Of a stretch of DNA of 11,058 nt, positions 5,621-11,058 are shown piece after piece; the first letter of the stretch is position 1, and each line of letters starts with the position of its first letter. This stretch comes from Alphaproteobacteria bacterium (GTDB lineage: Bacteria; Pseudomonadota; Alphaproteobacteria; Puniceispirillales; UBA1172). The stretch is from contig JAGWAQ010000043.1 of the NCBI GenBank assembly GCA_021296375.1, forward strand, positions 1,320 through 12,377, read 5' to 3'. The notes beneath the pieces are model-generated. The model had not been told where the DNA came from and ran no database searches. It was given only the letters and a program-made list of their open reading frames with translations. The position numbers and the translations under genes were made by a program.

Positions 5621-6298
5621 CTAGAAAAACCGGTCACCAAGATTGCTCAGGCTATGGGCGGCGGCAAGGGTCGCCGCCATCACCGCAAACCCGATCGCTT
5701 GCCGCAACGGGGTGATGGGGGTAATTTTCGGGTCCTGCCCGCCGTTCACCATCGCTGGCAGCAGCTTGATCTTCAGCACATAACGATAGATCAATATCGC
5801 CGCCAGATGCGCCGCGATCAGAAAGAAGACCAGCTTTTCCCCGATATGGTGCAGGTCACTGGCGCGATTGGTGAAGCTGCCGACATAAGCCGCCAGCGGC
5901 CCTTCGTACAGAATATCATCATTCGACATAGCCCCCAGCAAGGCCATCCCCAAGAGTACCGCGAGCAATGCCAGCGTCGCGTAAGCCCCTGTTGGCGCAT
6001 GCCCCGGGTGGACACTGCGATCACCGCCACGTCGTTCCGCGATATAGGCCAGCACCCGCCGCGGCCCCACCATGAAATTCCGGAACCGCGCGTGATGCGA
6101 CCCGATGACCCCCCAGATCAGGCGGAAGGCCACCAGCCCCAGCTCCGTCAGGCCGGATTTTTGATGCCAGTACATCTCGCCGTTCTTGGCGGAAGCGATC
6201 GCCCCCACCACCGCGATCAGCAGCCCCCAATGAAAGACGCGCAGGGGCAGATCCCAAACAGGTGCAGGTTTTTGCAATGAATTCATCGACTTGTTCAT
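5621..6298 (-). CDS. Cytochrome b561 family membrane protein
   Basis: This 225-residue protein is a di-haem b-type cytochrome of the inner membrane, of the prokaryotic b561/Ni-hydrogenase cytochrome b type. The N-terminus reads VWDLPLRVFHWGLLIAV, the standard opening of the family, with H23 as a haem ligand. Further likely ligands are H45 in YWHQKSGLTELGLVAFRLIWG, H150 or H151 in SDLHHIGEKLVFF, and H164 in IAAHLAAIL. Four to five membrane segments are visible. The family moves electrons between quinol and small periplasmic carriers, so the neighbouring cytochrome c is a natural partner. I start it at 6298. An open frame further upstream to 6424 gives an Arg/Cys-rich stretch unlike the family and would run into the glycosylase promoter region. 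ATG at 6286 is an alternative. Confidence 0.85.
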   Translation of the reverse strand: MNKSMNSLQKPAPVWDLPLRVFHWGLLIAVVGAIASAKNGEMYWHQKSGLTELGLVAFRLIWGVIGSHHARFRNFMVGPRRVLAYIAERRGGDRSVHPGHAPTGAYATLALLAVLLGMALLGAMSNDDILYEGPLAAYVGSFTNRASDLHHIGEKLVFFLIAAHLAAILIYRYVLKIKLLPAMVNGGQDPKITPITPLRQAIGFAVMAATLAAAHSLSNLGDRFF

Positions 6299-6320
6299 GC
6301 CGCCATCATGCCTGATCCTT

Positions 6321-6348
6321 AAAGATGTGACAACAAAGATGTGACAAC
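6321..6348 (+). repeat. perfect 14-bp tandem duplication upstream of the glycosylase
   Basis: AAAGATGTGACAAC occurs twice in direct contact (6321-6334 and 6335-6348) with no mismatch. It lies in the divergent spacer between the b561 and glycosylase genes. Each copy contains GTGACA, a near-consensus -35 box. Confidence 0.93.
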
Positions 6349-6369
6349 CGTTGATCCGCTCACTATGGT
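6341..6369 (+). promoter_or_regulatory. candidate glycosylase promoter
   Basis: GTGACA (6341-6346, 5 of 6 to -35) and TATGGT (6364-6369, 4 of 6 to -10) are 17 bases apart. The -35 lies in the second copy of a perfect 14-bp duplication, so the duplication has copied a -35-like box. Transcription would start near 6376, which favours the ATG at 6404 as the gene start. Confidence 0.35.
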
Positions 6370-6403
6370 GAAAGGACACGCCACAGCAAAGCCGACCGCA
6401 ACG

Positions 6404-7096
6404 ATGACGACGACAACGCCTCACCCCTTAACGTCTCCTCACCCTTTGATATCAATGCAGGAAGCCTTGACCGCACCCGATGGCGCGCTCGCTAAGCTGA
6501 TGGCGCTGGACGCGGATATGGCCAAAGCTGTTGCGGAGATCGGGCCTCCACCGGACCGGTCGGAAACGCCGGGTTTTGGCACCCTGGCGCGGGTCATCAT
6601 CGGCCAGCAGATTTCCACCAAAGCCGCCGCCGCTGTCTGGGCCCGTATGCGTGACGCGCAATTTGACCACGCCGCCATCGCCGCCGCCGCCACGATAGAA
6701 GAGTTGCGCGACGCGGGCTTGTCCCAACGCAAGGCGGAATACGTCAAGGGACTTGCCGAAGCGGTCGAGGACGGTTCGCTTGATTTCAATGCGCTGCCCC
6801 ATATGCCCGGTGAAGACGTCACGAAAAAACTGGTGGCGATCCGCGGCATTGGCGAATGGACCGCCGATAATTACCGGCTGTTTGTGCTGGCGGATATGGA
6901 CGCCTGGCCGTTCAATGATCTCGCCCTTCAGGAAGGGATGAAAATCCTCAAATCCCTCAACACCCGCCCCGACGGCGCCACCATGAAAAAAATGGGGGAC
7001 CCGTGGGCGCCCTATCGTGGCGCCGGGGCATTGATGCTTTGGCATATTTACGCCCACCATCGCCACGCCGGATCCATCGCGGATATCGCCACCTGA
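6404..7096 (+). CDS. AlkA-like DNA-3-methyladenine glycosylase (HhH-GPD)
   Basis: This protein of about 230 residues removes alkylated bases from DNA, leaving abasic sites. The conserved part begins with LMALDADMAKAVAEIGPPP and GFGTLARVIIGQQISTKAAAAVWARM, the usual opening of this family. The helix-hairpin-helix is LVAIRGIGEWTADNYRLFVL at about residues 144-163. The catalytic aspartate is in WPFNDLALQ, at about residue 172 from this start. The C-terminal PYRGAGALMLWHIY matches the family end. The start is uncertain: GTG 6341, ATG 6365, ATG 6404 and ATG 6455 are all in frame and none has a good ribosome-binding site. I favour 6404 because the upstream ones fall within a promoter candidate and a tandem duplication. 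The Thr/Pro-rich N-terminus, with its PHPLTS-PHPLIS duplication, is not conserved and may be non-coding. It is convergent with a SRAP gene. Confidence 0.85.
   Translation: MTTTTPHPLTSPHPLISMQEALTAPDGALAKLMALDADMAKAVAEIGPPPDRSETPGFGTLARVIIGQQISTKAAAAVWARMRDAQFDHAAIAAAATIEELRDAGLSQRKAEYVKGLAEAVEDGSLDFNALPHMPGEDVTKKLVAIRGIGEWTADNYRLFVLADMDAWPFNDLALQEGMKILKSLNTRPDGATMKKMGDPWAPYRGAGALMLWHIYAHHRHAGSIADIAT
6419..6454 (+). repeat. 18-bp imperfect tandem repeat at the glycosylase N-terminus
   Basis: CCTCACCCCTTAACGTCT (6419-6436) is followed by CCTCACCCTTTGATATCA (6437-6454), matching at 13 of 18 positions. If translated in the glycosylase frame it gives two six-residue units, PHPLTS and PHPLIS. It ends immediately before the in-frame ATG at 6455. 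Confidence 0.65.
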
Positions 7097-7105
7097 CAAG
7101 TGAAC

Positions 7106-7123
7106 CCGAGGATAAAACCTCGG
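7106..7123. terminator. small hairpin between convergent repair genes
   Basis: CCGAGG (7106-7111) and CCTCGG (7118-7123) can pair around an ATAAAA loop in the 30-bp gap between the glycosylase and the SRAP gene. It could end transcripts from both sides, but neither strand has a T tract after it. Confidence 0.35.
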
Positions 7124-7126
7124 TGA

Positions 7127-7837
7127 TCAGAACAAGCTCATCTGCGGTTCGGGGGGGATACCATGATGGTCATCGCGCGCAATCAACCGACGGTGATTAA
7201 CGCGCGTCGAGCCCACCTCATGCGACACCGGATACCAGTCAAAGCCTGATGCCGGGCTTGGGGCAATAATACCGGCCAGACTGTCTTCGCCATGGGCCGG
7301 GTCAAGCCAGGCGTCAAGGTCTTGCGGCGCCAGCACCAAGGGCGCGCGGTGATGGATTGCCGACAACCCGTCGTCAGCAGCCGTCGTCACCACCACGCAG
7401 CGGCTGACGTCACCATCCCGCCAGTACAACCCCGCCATGGCCATCGGCTGGCCATCACGGCGGTGGATGTAATAAGGCTGTTTCGGGGCCAGCCATTCAA
7501 ACCAGCCGCTGGCCACCACGGCGCAACGCTGTTTGCGGGCGGCGGTGCGAAAGGTTGGCTTTTCAAACATGGTTTCGGAGCGGGCGTTAATCAGGGGACG
7601 CGGGGATTTCGGGGTCGCCACGCCCCAGATCATGGTCCGCATCATCTTCTGCCCGCCGGTCGCGATCGACCCCGCCGTCATGGCATCAACCTCATGGCTG
7701 GGGGCAATGTTCCAGCGCGGCTCCGCGTTATGGCCTCGCCCCCCATGGGGGGTGGTGGAAAGAGATTGCGGCAATTGCACATTGAAGGTCGCCTTCAATT
7801 GGTCCGGAGTGGTGGCGTTGCTGAAGCGGCCGCACAT
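7127..7837 (-). CDS. yedK: SRAP-domain abasic-site processing protein (YedK/HMCES type)
   Basis: This 236-residue protein belongs to the SRAP family, whose members (E. coli YedK, human HMCES) recognise abasic sites in single-stranded DNA and bind them covalently through the N-terminal cysteine. The sequence begins MCGRF, giving Cys2 once Met1 is removed. Other family signatures are WNIAPS at 42-47, INARSE at 83-88 with the conserved Asn, GWFEW at 111-115 with the catalytic Glu (E114), and IHHRAPLVL at 161-169 with the conserved His (usual form HxRMP, here with Ala for Met). The C-terminus ends in PEPQMSLF, which resembles a sliding-clamp binding peptide. An AGGGA ribosome-binding site precedes the ATG at 7837. 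It is convergent with an AlkA-like glycosylase, an enzyme that generates abasic sites. Confidence 0.9.
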   Translation of the reverse strand: MCGRFSNATTPDQLKATFNVQLPQSLSTTPHGGRGHNAEPRWNIAPSHEVDAMTAGSIATGGQKMMRTMIWGVATPKSPRPLINARSETMFEKPTFRTAARKQRCAVVASGWFEWLAPKQPYYIHRRDGQPMAMAGLYWRDGDVSRCVVVTTAADDGLSAIHHRAPLVLAPQDLDAWLDPAHGEDSLAGIIAPSPASGFDWYPVSHEVGSTRVNHRRLIARDDHHGIPPEPQMSLF

Positions 7838-7878
7838 AGGGCGTTCCCTGTCCTGATATTGCGTGAGATTCTGTTCTG

Positions 7879-7922
7879 CCGCCTTGCGCGGCTGAGATCA
7901 ACCCCATTATTCCGCCTTGCGG
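7879..7922. repeat. 10-bp direct repeat, each copy within a small hairpin
   Basis: CCGCCTTGCG occurs at 7879-7888 and 7912-7921, 33 bp apart, in the divergent spacer between the SRAP and cysQ genes. The first lies in the stem GCCGC-CTTGC-GCGGC (7878-7892). The second lies in CCGC-CTT-GCGG (7912-7922). This could be a paired protein-binding site or chance in GC-rich DNA. Confidence 0.4.
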
Positions 7923-7976
7923 CAATGCCCCGGCTTTCAAACACTCGCAAACTGTGCAAAATTAGAGGTCAGAACG

Positions 7977-8000
7977 ATGACGTTAATCGCCTTTTTTTGA
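7977..8000 (+). CDS. possible 7-residue leader ORF before cysQ
   Basis: An ATG at 7977 opens a seven-codon frame, MTLIAFF, that stops at TGA 7998-8000, 12 bases before the cysQ ATG. It has a good AGAGG ribosome-binding site (7964-7968) at 8 bases, whereas cysQ itself has almost none, so coupled translation is conceivable. The two Phe codons and the stop lie in a run of seven T's. An ORF this short can easily occur by chance. Confidence 0.2.
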   Translation: MTLIAFF

Positions 8001-8012
8001 GAACCCGAACCC

Positions 8013-8849
8013 ATGATGGACATCACCCGAATTGAAGAGATCAGCATCGAGGCTGGCAACGCGGTCATGCGTCTGCGTCAGGACGGGTTCAGCACATCCA
8101 GCAAATCCGACGGCAGCCCGGTGACGGAAGCGGACCTCGCCGCTGATGCCATCATCACCAGCGGGCTGACCACCATGGCCCCCGATATTCCCGCCATCAC
8201 CGAAGAAACCTGGAGCTGTTCAAAAGATCATGAACCGCAGGAATACTGGTGCATTGACCCGATTGACGGCACCAAGGGCTTCATCAGCGGCAAGCCGGAT
8301 TTCACCGTCAATATTGCCCTGATCCGTGATCGCTTTCCGGTGCTGGGGGTGATTTACGCCCCCGCCCTGGGGCTGTTATGGGGGGGAAGTGACGGCAAGG
8401 CCTGGAAGCGTCAGGCCAGCGCCGCTGATGATGCCATGACCCTTGACCGCATGGGGGCGCCACACCCCATCAGCGCGCGGGACGCCCGCATCGAAACCCC
8501 TGATGTTGTCGCCACCAAAGCCCACCGCAGCCCGGAGCTTAACGCCTGGATCGATCGCCTTGGGGCGAATTCCTCCACTTCCGTTGGCTCATCCCTGAAA
8601 TTCTGTGTGCTTGCCGAAGGCAAGGCGGATCTCTACCCCCGCACCGGCCCCACCATGGAATGGGACACCGCCGCCGGGCAAGCTATTCTGGAAGCCGCTG
8701 GCGGAAGTGTCATCGGCCCTGACGAACAACGGTTCAGTTACGGCAAACCTGATCGCCTAAACGGGTATTTTTGCGCCATGGCGAAAATCACCCGTGACGT
8801 GCCGCCATTATGGTTGCCGCCAGCACTGCAGGTGGCGCGCCATGATTAA
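8013..8849 (+). CDS. cysQ: 3'(2'),5'-bisphosphate nucleotidase CysQ
   Basis: This 278-residue Mg-dependent phosphatase of the inositol-monophosphatase fold hydrolyses 3'-phosphoadenosine 5'-phosphate to AMP, recycling a by-product of sulfate assimilation. The metal-binding motifs are SPVTEADLAAD at 35-45, TEE at 63-65, DPIDGTKGF at 82-90, and WDTAAG at 217-222. KPDFTVNIALI following DPIDGT, and GSSLKFCVLAEGKADLYPR at 192-210, are typical of CysQ rather than SuhB-type inositol phosphatases. Two adjacent ATGs (8013 and 8016) are possible starts, and neither has a strong ribosome-binding site. It opens a tightly packed run: the next gene overlaps its last 8 bases. The 175-bp upstream spacer is shared with the divergent SRAP gene. 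Confidence 0.9.
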   Translation: MMDITRIEEISIEAGNAVMRLRQDGFSTSSKSDGSPVTEADLAADAIITSGLTTMAPDIPAITEETWSCSKDHEPQEYWCIDPIDGTKGFISGKPDFTVNIALIRDRFPVLGVIYAPALGLLWGGSDGKAWKRQASAADDAMTLDRMGAPHPISARDARIETPDVVATKAHRSPELNAWIDRLGANSSTSVGSSLKFCVLAEGKADLYPRTGPTMEWDTAAGQAILEAAGGSVIGPDEQRFSYGKPDRLNGYFCAMAKITRDVPPLWLPPALQVARHD

Positions 8850-9837
8850 CGCGACCCCCGCCCGTCCTGCCCAGATCACCGCCGCCGCTGACGCCATTCG
8901 TCAAGGCCAGCTGGTGGCGTTTGGCACGGAGACCGTCTATGGGCTGGGGGGCGATGCCACCAACCCTGACGCTGTTGCCCGCATCTATGCCGCCAAAGGG
9001 CGACCGGCGTTCAACCCCCTGATCAGCCATATCGAAACCACCTCACGGGCGTTTGATTTTGGCCTGCCCACCTTGATCGGCCAACAACTGGCGGATGCTT
9101 TCTGGCCCGGGCCAATGACCTTGATCCTCAACCGGATTATGGCCCCGAACCATGGGCCTGCCGTCTGTGACCTGGCGACAGCGGGGCTTGACAGCATTGC
9201 CCTTCGGGTTCCCGCCAAAGCGCAGGCGCGGCAATTTCTGGCGGAATGCGGATGCCCTGTCGCCGCCCCTTCGGCCAATCGTTCCGGCCGCATCAGCCCG
9301 ACCCGCGCCACCCATGTCATGGAAGAGTTGGGGGGCGCCAGAGAGCTTGCCATGATCCTTGATATGGGGCCTGCCGAAGACGGCGTGGAATCCACCGTCA
9401 TTGATGCCCGCGGTGAGGTGCCTCTGGTCTTGCGCCCGGGGTCCATCACCCCGAACATGATCGAAATGGCGACAGGCTTTGCGCCGCAAGCCCCCGGCCA
9501 GGGCATCATCAGCCCCGGCCAGATGGAAAGCCATTACGCCCCGTCAAAACCCGTTGCGCTCAACATCACCACGCCGCAGGCCAGCGACGTGATGATCGGT
9601 TTCGGCCCCATCAACGGCGATGTTAATCTCAGCCCTGCTGCTGATCTGGTGGAAGCGGCGGCCAATCTCTATCATATGATGCGGCAAGCCGATATGATGG
9701 CAGGCAAACGCATTGCCATTGCGCCGGTGCCGGAAGATGGATTGGGCATAGCCATCAATGACCGGCTGCGCCGCGCCGCCGCCGACCGCCCCCTTGACCA
9801 CACGAGTGAACACTCAAATGAATACCCAAGCGGATGA
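8842..9837 (+). CDS. tsaC: L-threonylcarbamoyladenylate synthase (Sua5 type)
   Basis: This 331-residue enzyme makes threonylcarbamoyl-AMP from threonine, bicarbonate and ATP, the first step of the t6A37 modification of ANN-decoding tRNAs. The YrdC domain fills residues 13-200, with GTETVYGLG at 28-36, KGRPAFNPL at 52-60, APSANRSGRISPT at 142-154, ESTVID at 183-188, and LRPGSIT at 197-203. It is followed by the Sua5 linker SPGQMESHYAP at 224-234 and a complete Sua5 C-terminal domain ending in PVPEDGLGIAINDRLRRAAADRP. It is therefore the long Sua5 form, not the short TsaC form. The ATG at 8842 overlaps the cysQ stop (ATGATTAA, 8 bases) and has an AGGTGG site (8830-8835) 6 bases before it. Upstream in-frame starts give non-family residues. 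Confidence 0.9.
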   Translation: MINATPARPAQITAAADAIRQGQLVAFGTETVYGLGGDATNPDAVARIYAAKGRPAFNPLISHIETTSRAFDFGLPTLIGQQLADAFWPGPMTLILNRIMAPNHGPAVCDLATAGLDSIALRVPAKAQARQFLAECGCPVAAPSANRSGRISPTRATHVMEELGGARELAMILDMGPAEDGVESTVIDARGEVPLVLRPGSITPNMIEMATGFAPQAPGQGIISPGQMESHYAPSKPVALNITTPQASDVMIGFGPINGDVNLSPAADLVEAAANLYHMMRQADMMAGKRIAIAPVPEDGLGIAINDRLRRAAADRPLDHTSEHSNEYPSG

Positions 9838-9847
9838 ATGAGGCCAG

Positions 9848-11058
9848 ATGACCATGACCCGTGATGATATTATTGCTGAACTGATCGCCATTACCGGCGC
9901 GAAATACACCATCGCTGACCGTCAGGAGATGACGCCTTATCTGACGGATTGGCGCGGGCATTACCATGGCGCGGCGCTGGCCGTGACCCACCCCGGCTCA
10001 ACCGATGAGGTGGCGAGGATTATTCAACTGGCCGATCGCCATGCCATCCCCGTGGTGCCGCAGGGCGGCAACACCTCGCTCTGTGGCGGCGCCACCCCTG
10101 ATGACAACGGCACGGCTATTGTGCTGAGCATGACCCGCATGGACCGGATACGTCATCTTGATCTGTCGAGCCAGTCGATCGTCGTTGAGGCGGGATGCAT
10201 CCTTGAGCATATCCAGATCGCGGCGGAAGCCGAAGGGCTGGTCTTCCCGCTTAATTTTGGCGCGCGTGGCACCTGCCGAATTGGCGGCAACCTGTCGACC
10301 AATGCCGGCGGCCTTAATGTCGTGCGGTACGGCAACGCGCGGCAATTGTGCCTCGGGCTTGAGGTCGTCACCCCCAAGGGTGAGGTGATGGACCTGCTGT
10401 CGCCGCTGAAAAAAGACAACACCGGTTATGACCTGAAAAACCTGTTCATCGGCGCGGAAGGCACATTGGGGGTCATCACCGCCGCGACCTTGCAGTTGTT
10501 CCCTGAACCGAAAGCCCGCGCCACCGCCTGGGCCGGGGTACGGGATATCAACGCCGCCATCACCATGCTGCAACGCGCGCAATCCGACAGCGGCGGCAAT
10601 GTCATCGCCTTTGAATTAATGCCGAGGTCTATTGTGGAAAATGTCCGTGAGCATTTCCCCGACACCATCGCCCCGCTTGACGATATGCCTGAATTTTCCT
10701 GCCTGATCGAACTGGCCTCCACCGCCGCCGCAGATGCCCGGCCGCGCGCCGACGGCACCCTCGCCCTGCAGGTGATGATGGAAAACCTGCTGGCGGAGGG
10801 GTTTGAAGACGGGCTGGTGCTGCACGCCACCATCGCCCAGAACGAAAACCAGCGGCAAGCGATCTGGGCGATCCGTGATCTGACCCCTGAAATCGAGATC
10901 AAGGCCGGGCCAGCCTATAAATCAGATATTTCGATTCCCCATGAGCATATGGCGGAATTCTATGATCGCGCCGCCACCGCCATTCGTGCCATCGTGCCGG
11001 ATGTGCGGCTGTTCGGCTTTGGCCATATGGGGGACGGGAATTTGCATTACAACCTCGC
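9848..11058 (+). CDS. FAD-linked oxidase, D-2-hydroxyacid dehydrogenase type (cut at the window edge)
   Basis: 403 codons are visible and the frame is open at the right edge. Members are usually about 470 residues, so some 70 are missing. The N-terminal half is a PCMH-type FAD domain: PVVPQGGNTSLCGGATP at 68-84, GARGTCRIGGNLSTNAGG at 138-155, and TGYDLKNLFIGAEGTLGVIT at 192-211. The C-terminal FAD-oxidase domain shows KSDISIPHEHMAEF at 358-371 and FGHMGDGNLHYN at 391-402, whose His residues bind metal and substrate in this family. The pattern fits D-2-hydroxyglutarate or D-lactate dehydrogenase, or GlcD-like enzymes; I cannot choose among them. It begins 10 bp after the tsaC stop, with an AGG site at 9841-9843, and is probably in the same operon. 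An ATG at 9854 is an alternative start. Confidence 0.88.
   Translation, partial: MTMTRDDIIAELIAITGAKYTIADRQEMTPYLTDWRGHYHGAALAVTHPGSTDEVARIIQLADRHAIPVVPQGGNTSLCGGATPDDNGTAIVLSMTRMDRIRHLDLSSQSIVVEAGCILEHIQIAAEAEGLVFPLNFGARGTCRIGGNLSTNAGGLNVVRYGNARQLCLGLEVVTPKGEVMDLLSPLKKDNTGYDLKNLFIGAEGTLGVITAATLQLFPEPKARATAWAGVRDINAAITMLQRAQSDSGGNVIAFELMPRSIVENVREHFPDTIAPLDDMPEFSCLIELASTAAADARPRADGTLALQVMMENLLAEGFEDGLVLHATIAQNENQRQAIWAIRDLTPEIEIKAGPAYKSDISIPHEHMAEFYDRAATAIRAIVPDVRLFGFGHMGDGNLHYNL

Noticed and set aside
7975..7998. Intrinsic terminator before cysQ (CGAT/ATCG stem and seven T's)
   Set aside because: The stem has only four pairs with a seven-base loop, too weak to support a terminator call.
7292..8035. 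247-residue plus-strand open frame across the SRAP gene
   Set aside because: It lies antisense to a well-supported SRAP gene, is Arg/His/Gly-rich, and runs into the cysQ start. No recognisable domain.
9998..10582. Long minus-strand open frame of 194 residues
   Set aside because: It is antisense to the FAD oxidase, whose motifs are unmistakable. The Gly/Arg/His-rich translation is typical of GC-rich shadow frames.

Overview
This window looks like ordinary chromosome from an alphaproteobacterium of moderately high GC. The evidence is the lptC-lptA-lptB-ptsN layout, the alphaproteobacterial style of LptA and PtsN, and the uniform codon use across all genes. I cannot name a genus. There is no phage, insertion sequence, CRISPR array, tRNA or rRNA, and no gene that looks recently acquired.

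Layout. (1) 51-2734: lptC, lptA and lptB, the lipopolysaccharide transport genes. LptC and LptA form the start of the periplasmic bridge and LptB is the ATPase that powers it. lptB is set apart from lptA by a 291-bp spacer with a candidate promoter, a hairpin and a decayed 14-bp repeat array. (2) 2762-3345: ptsN (nitrogen-PTS EIIA) with its own strong promoter and a perfect 14-bp palindrome in its leader. The rpoN and hpf genes that commonly lie between lptB and ptsN in this class are absent here. (3) 3424-5021: an EamA-type permease and a LysE/RhtB exporter, convergent. (4) 5130-6298: a periplasmic class II cytochrome c and a membrane cytochrome b561, convergent, plausibly an electron-transfer pair. 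(5) 6404-7837: an AlkA-like DNA glycosylase and a YedK/HMCES-type SRAP protein, convergent. One makes abasic sites and the other is known to crosslink them. (6) 8013 to the right edge: cysQ, the tRNA t6A gene sua5/tsaC, and a truncated FAD-linked oxidase, packed as an operon with an 8-bp overlap and a 10-bp gap.

The most unusual thing is not a gene. Seven short tandem duplications (13-18 bp units, 2 to about 5 copies) sit at gene borders: at stop codons, in spacers, or just upstream of or at start regions. I noticed none inside conserved gene bodies. Other points of interest are a C-terminal QMSLF on the SRAP protein that resembles a sliding-clamp binding motif, a possible 7-codon leader ORF before cysQ, and the lptB and ptsN leader regions. 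I see no clearly new multi-gene system.
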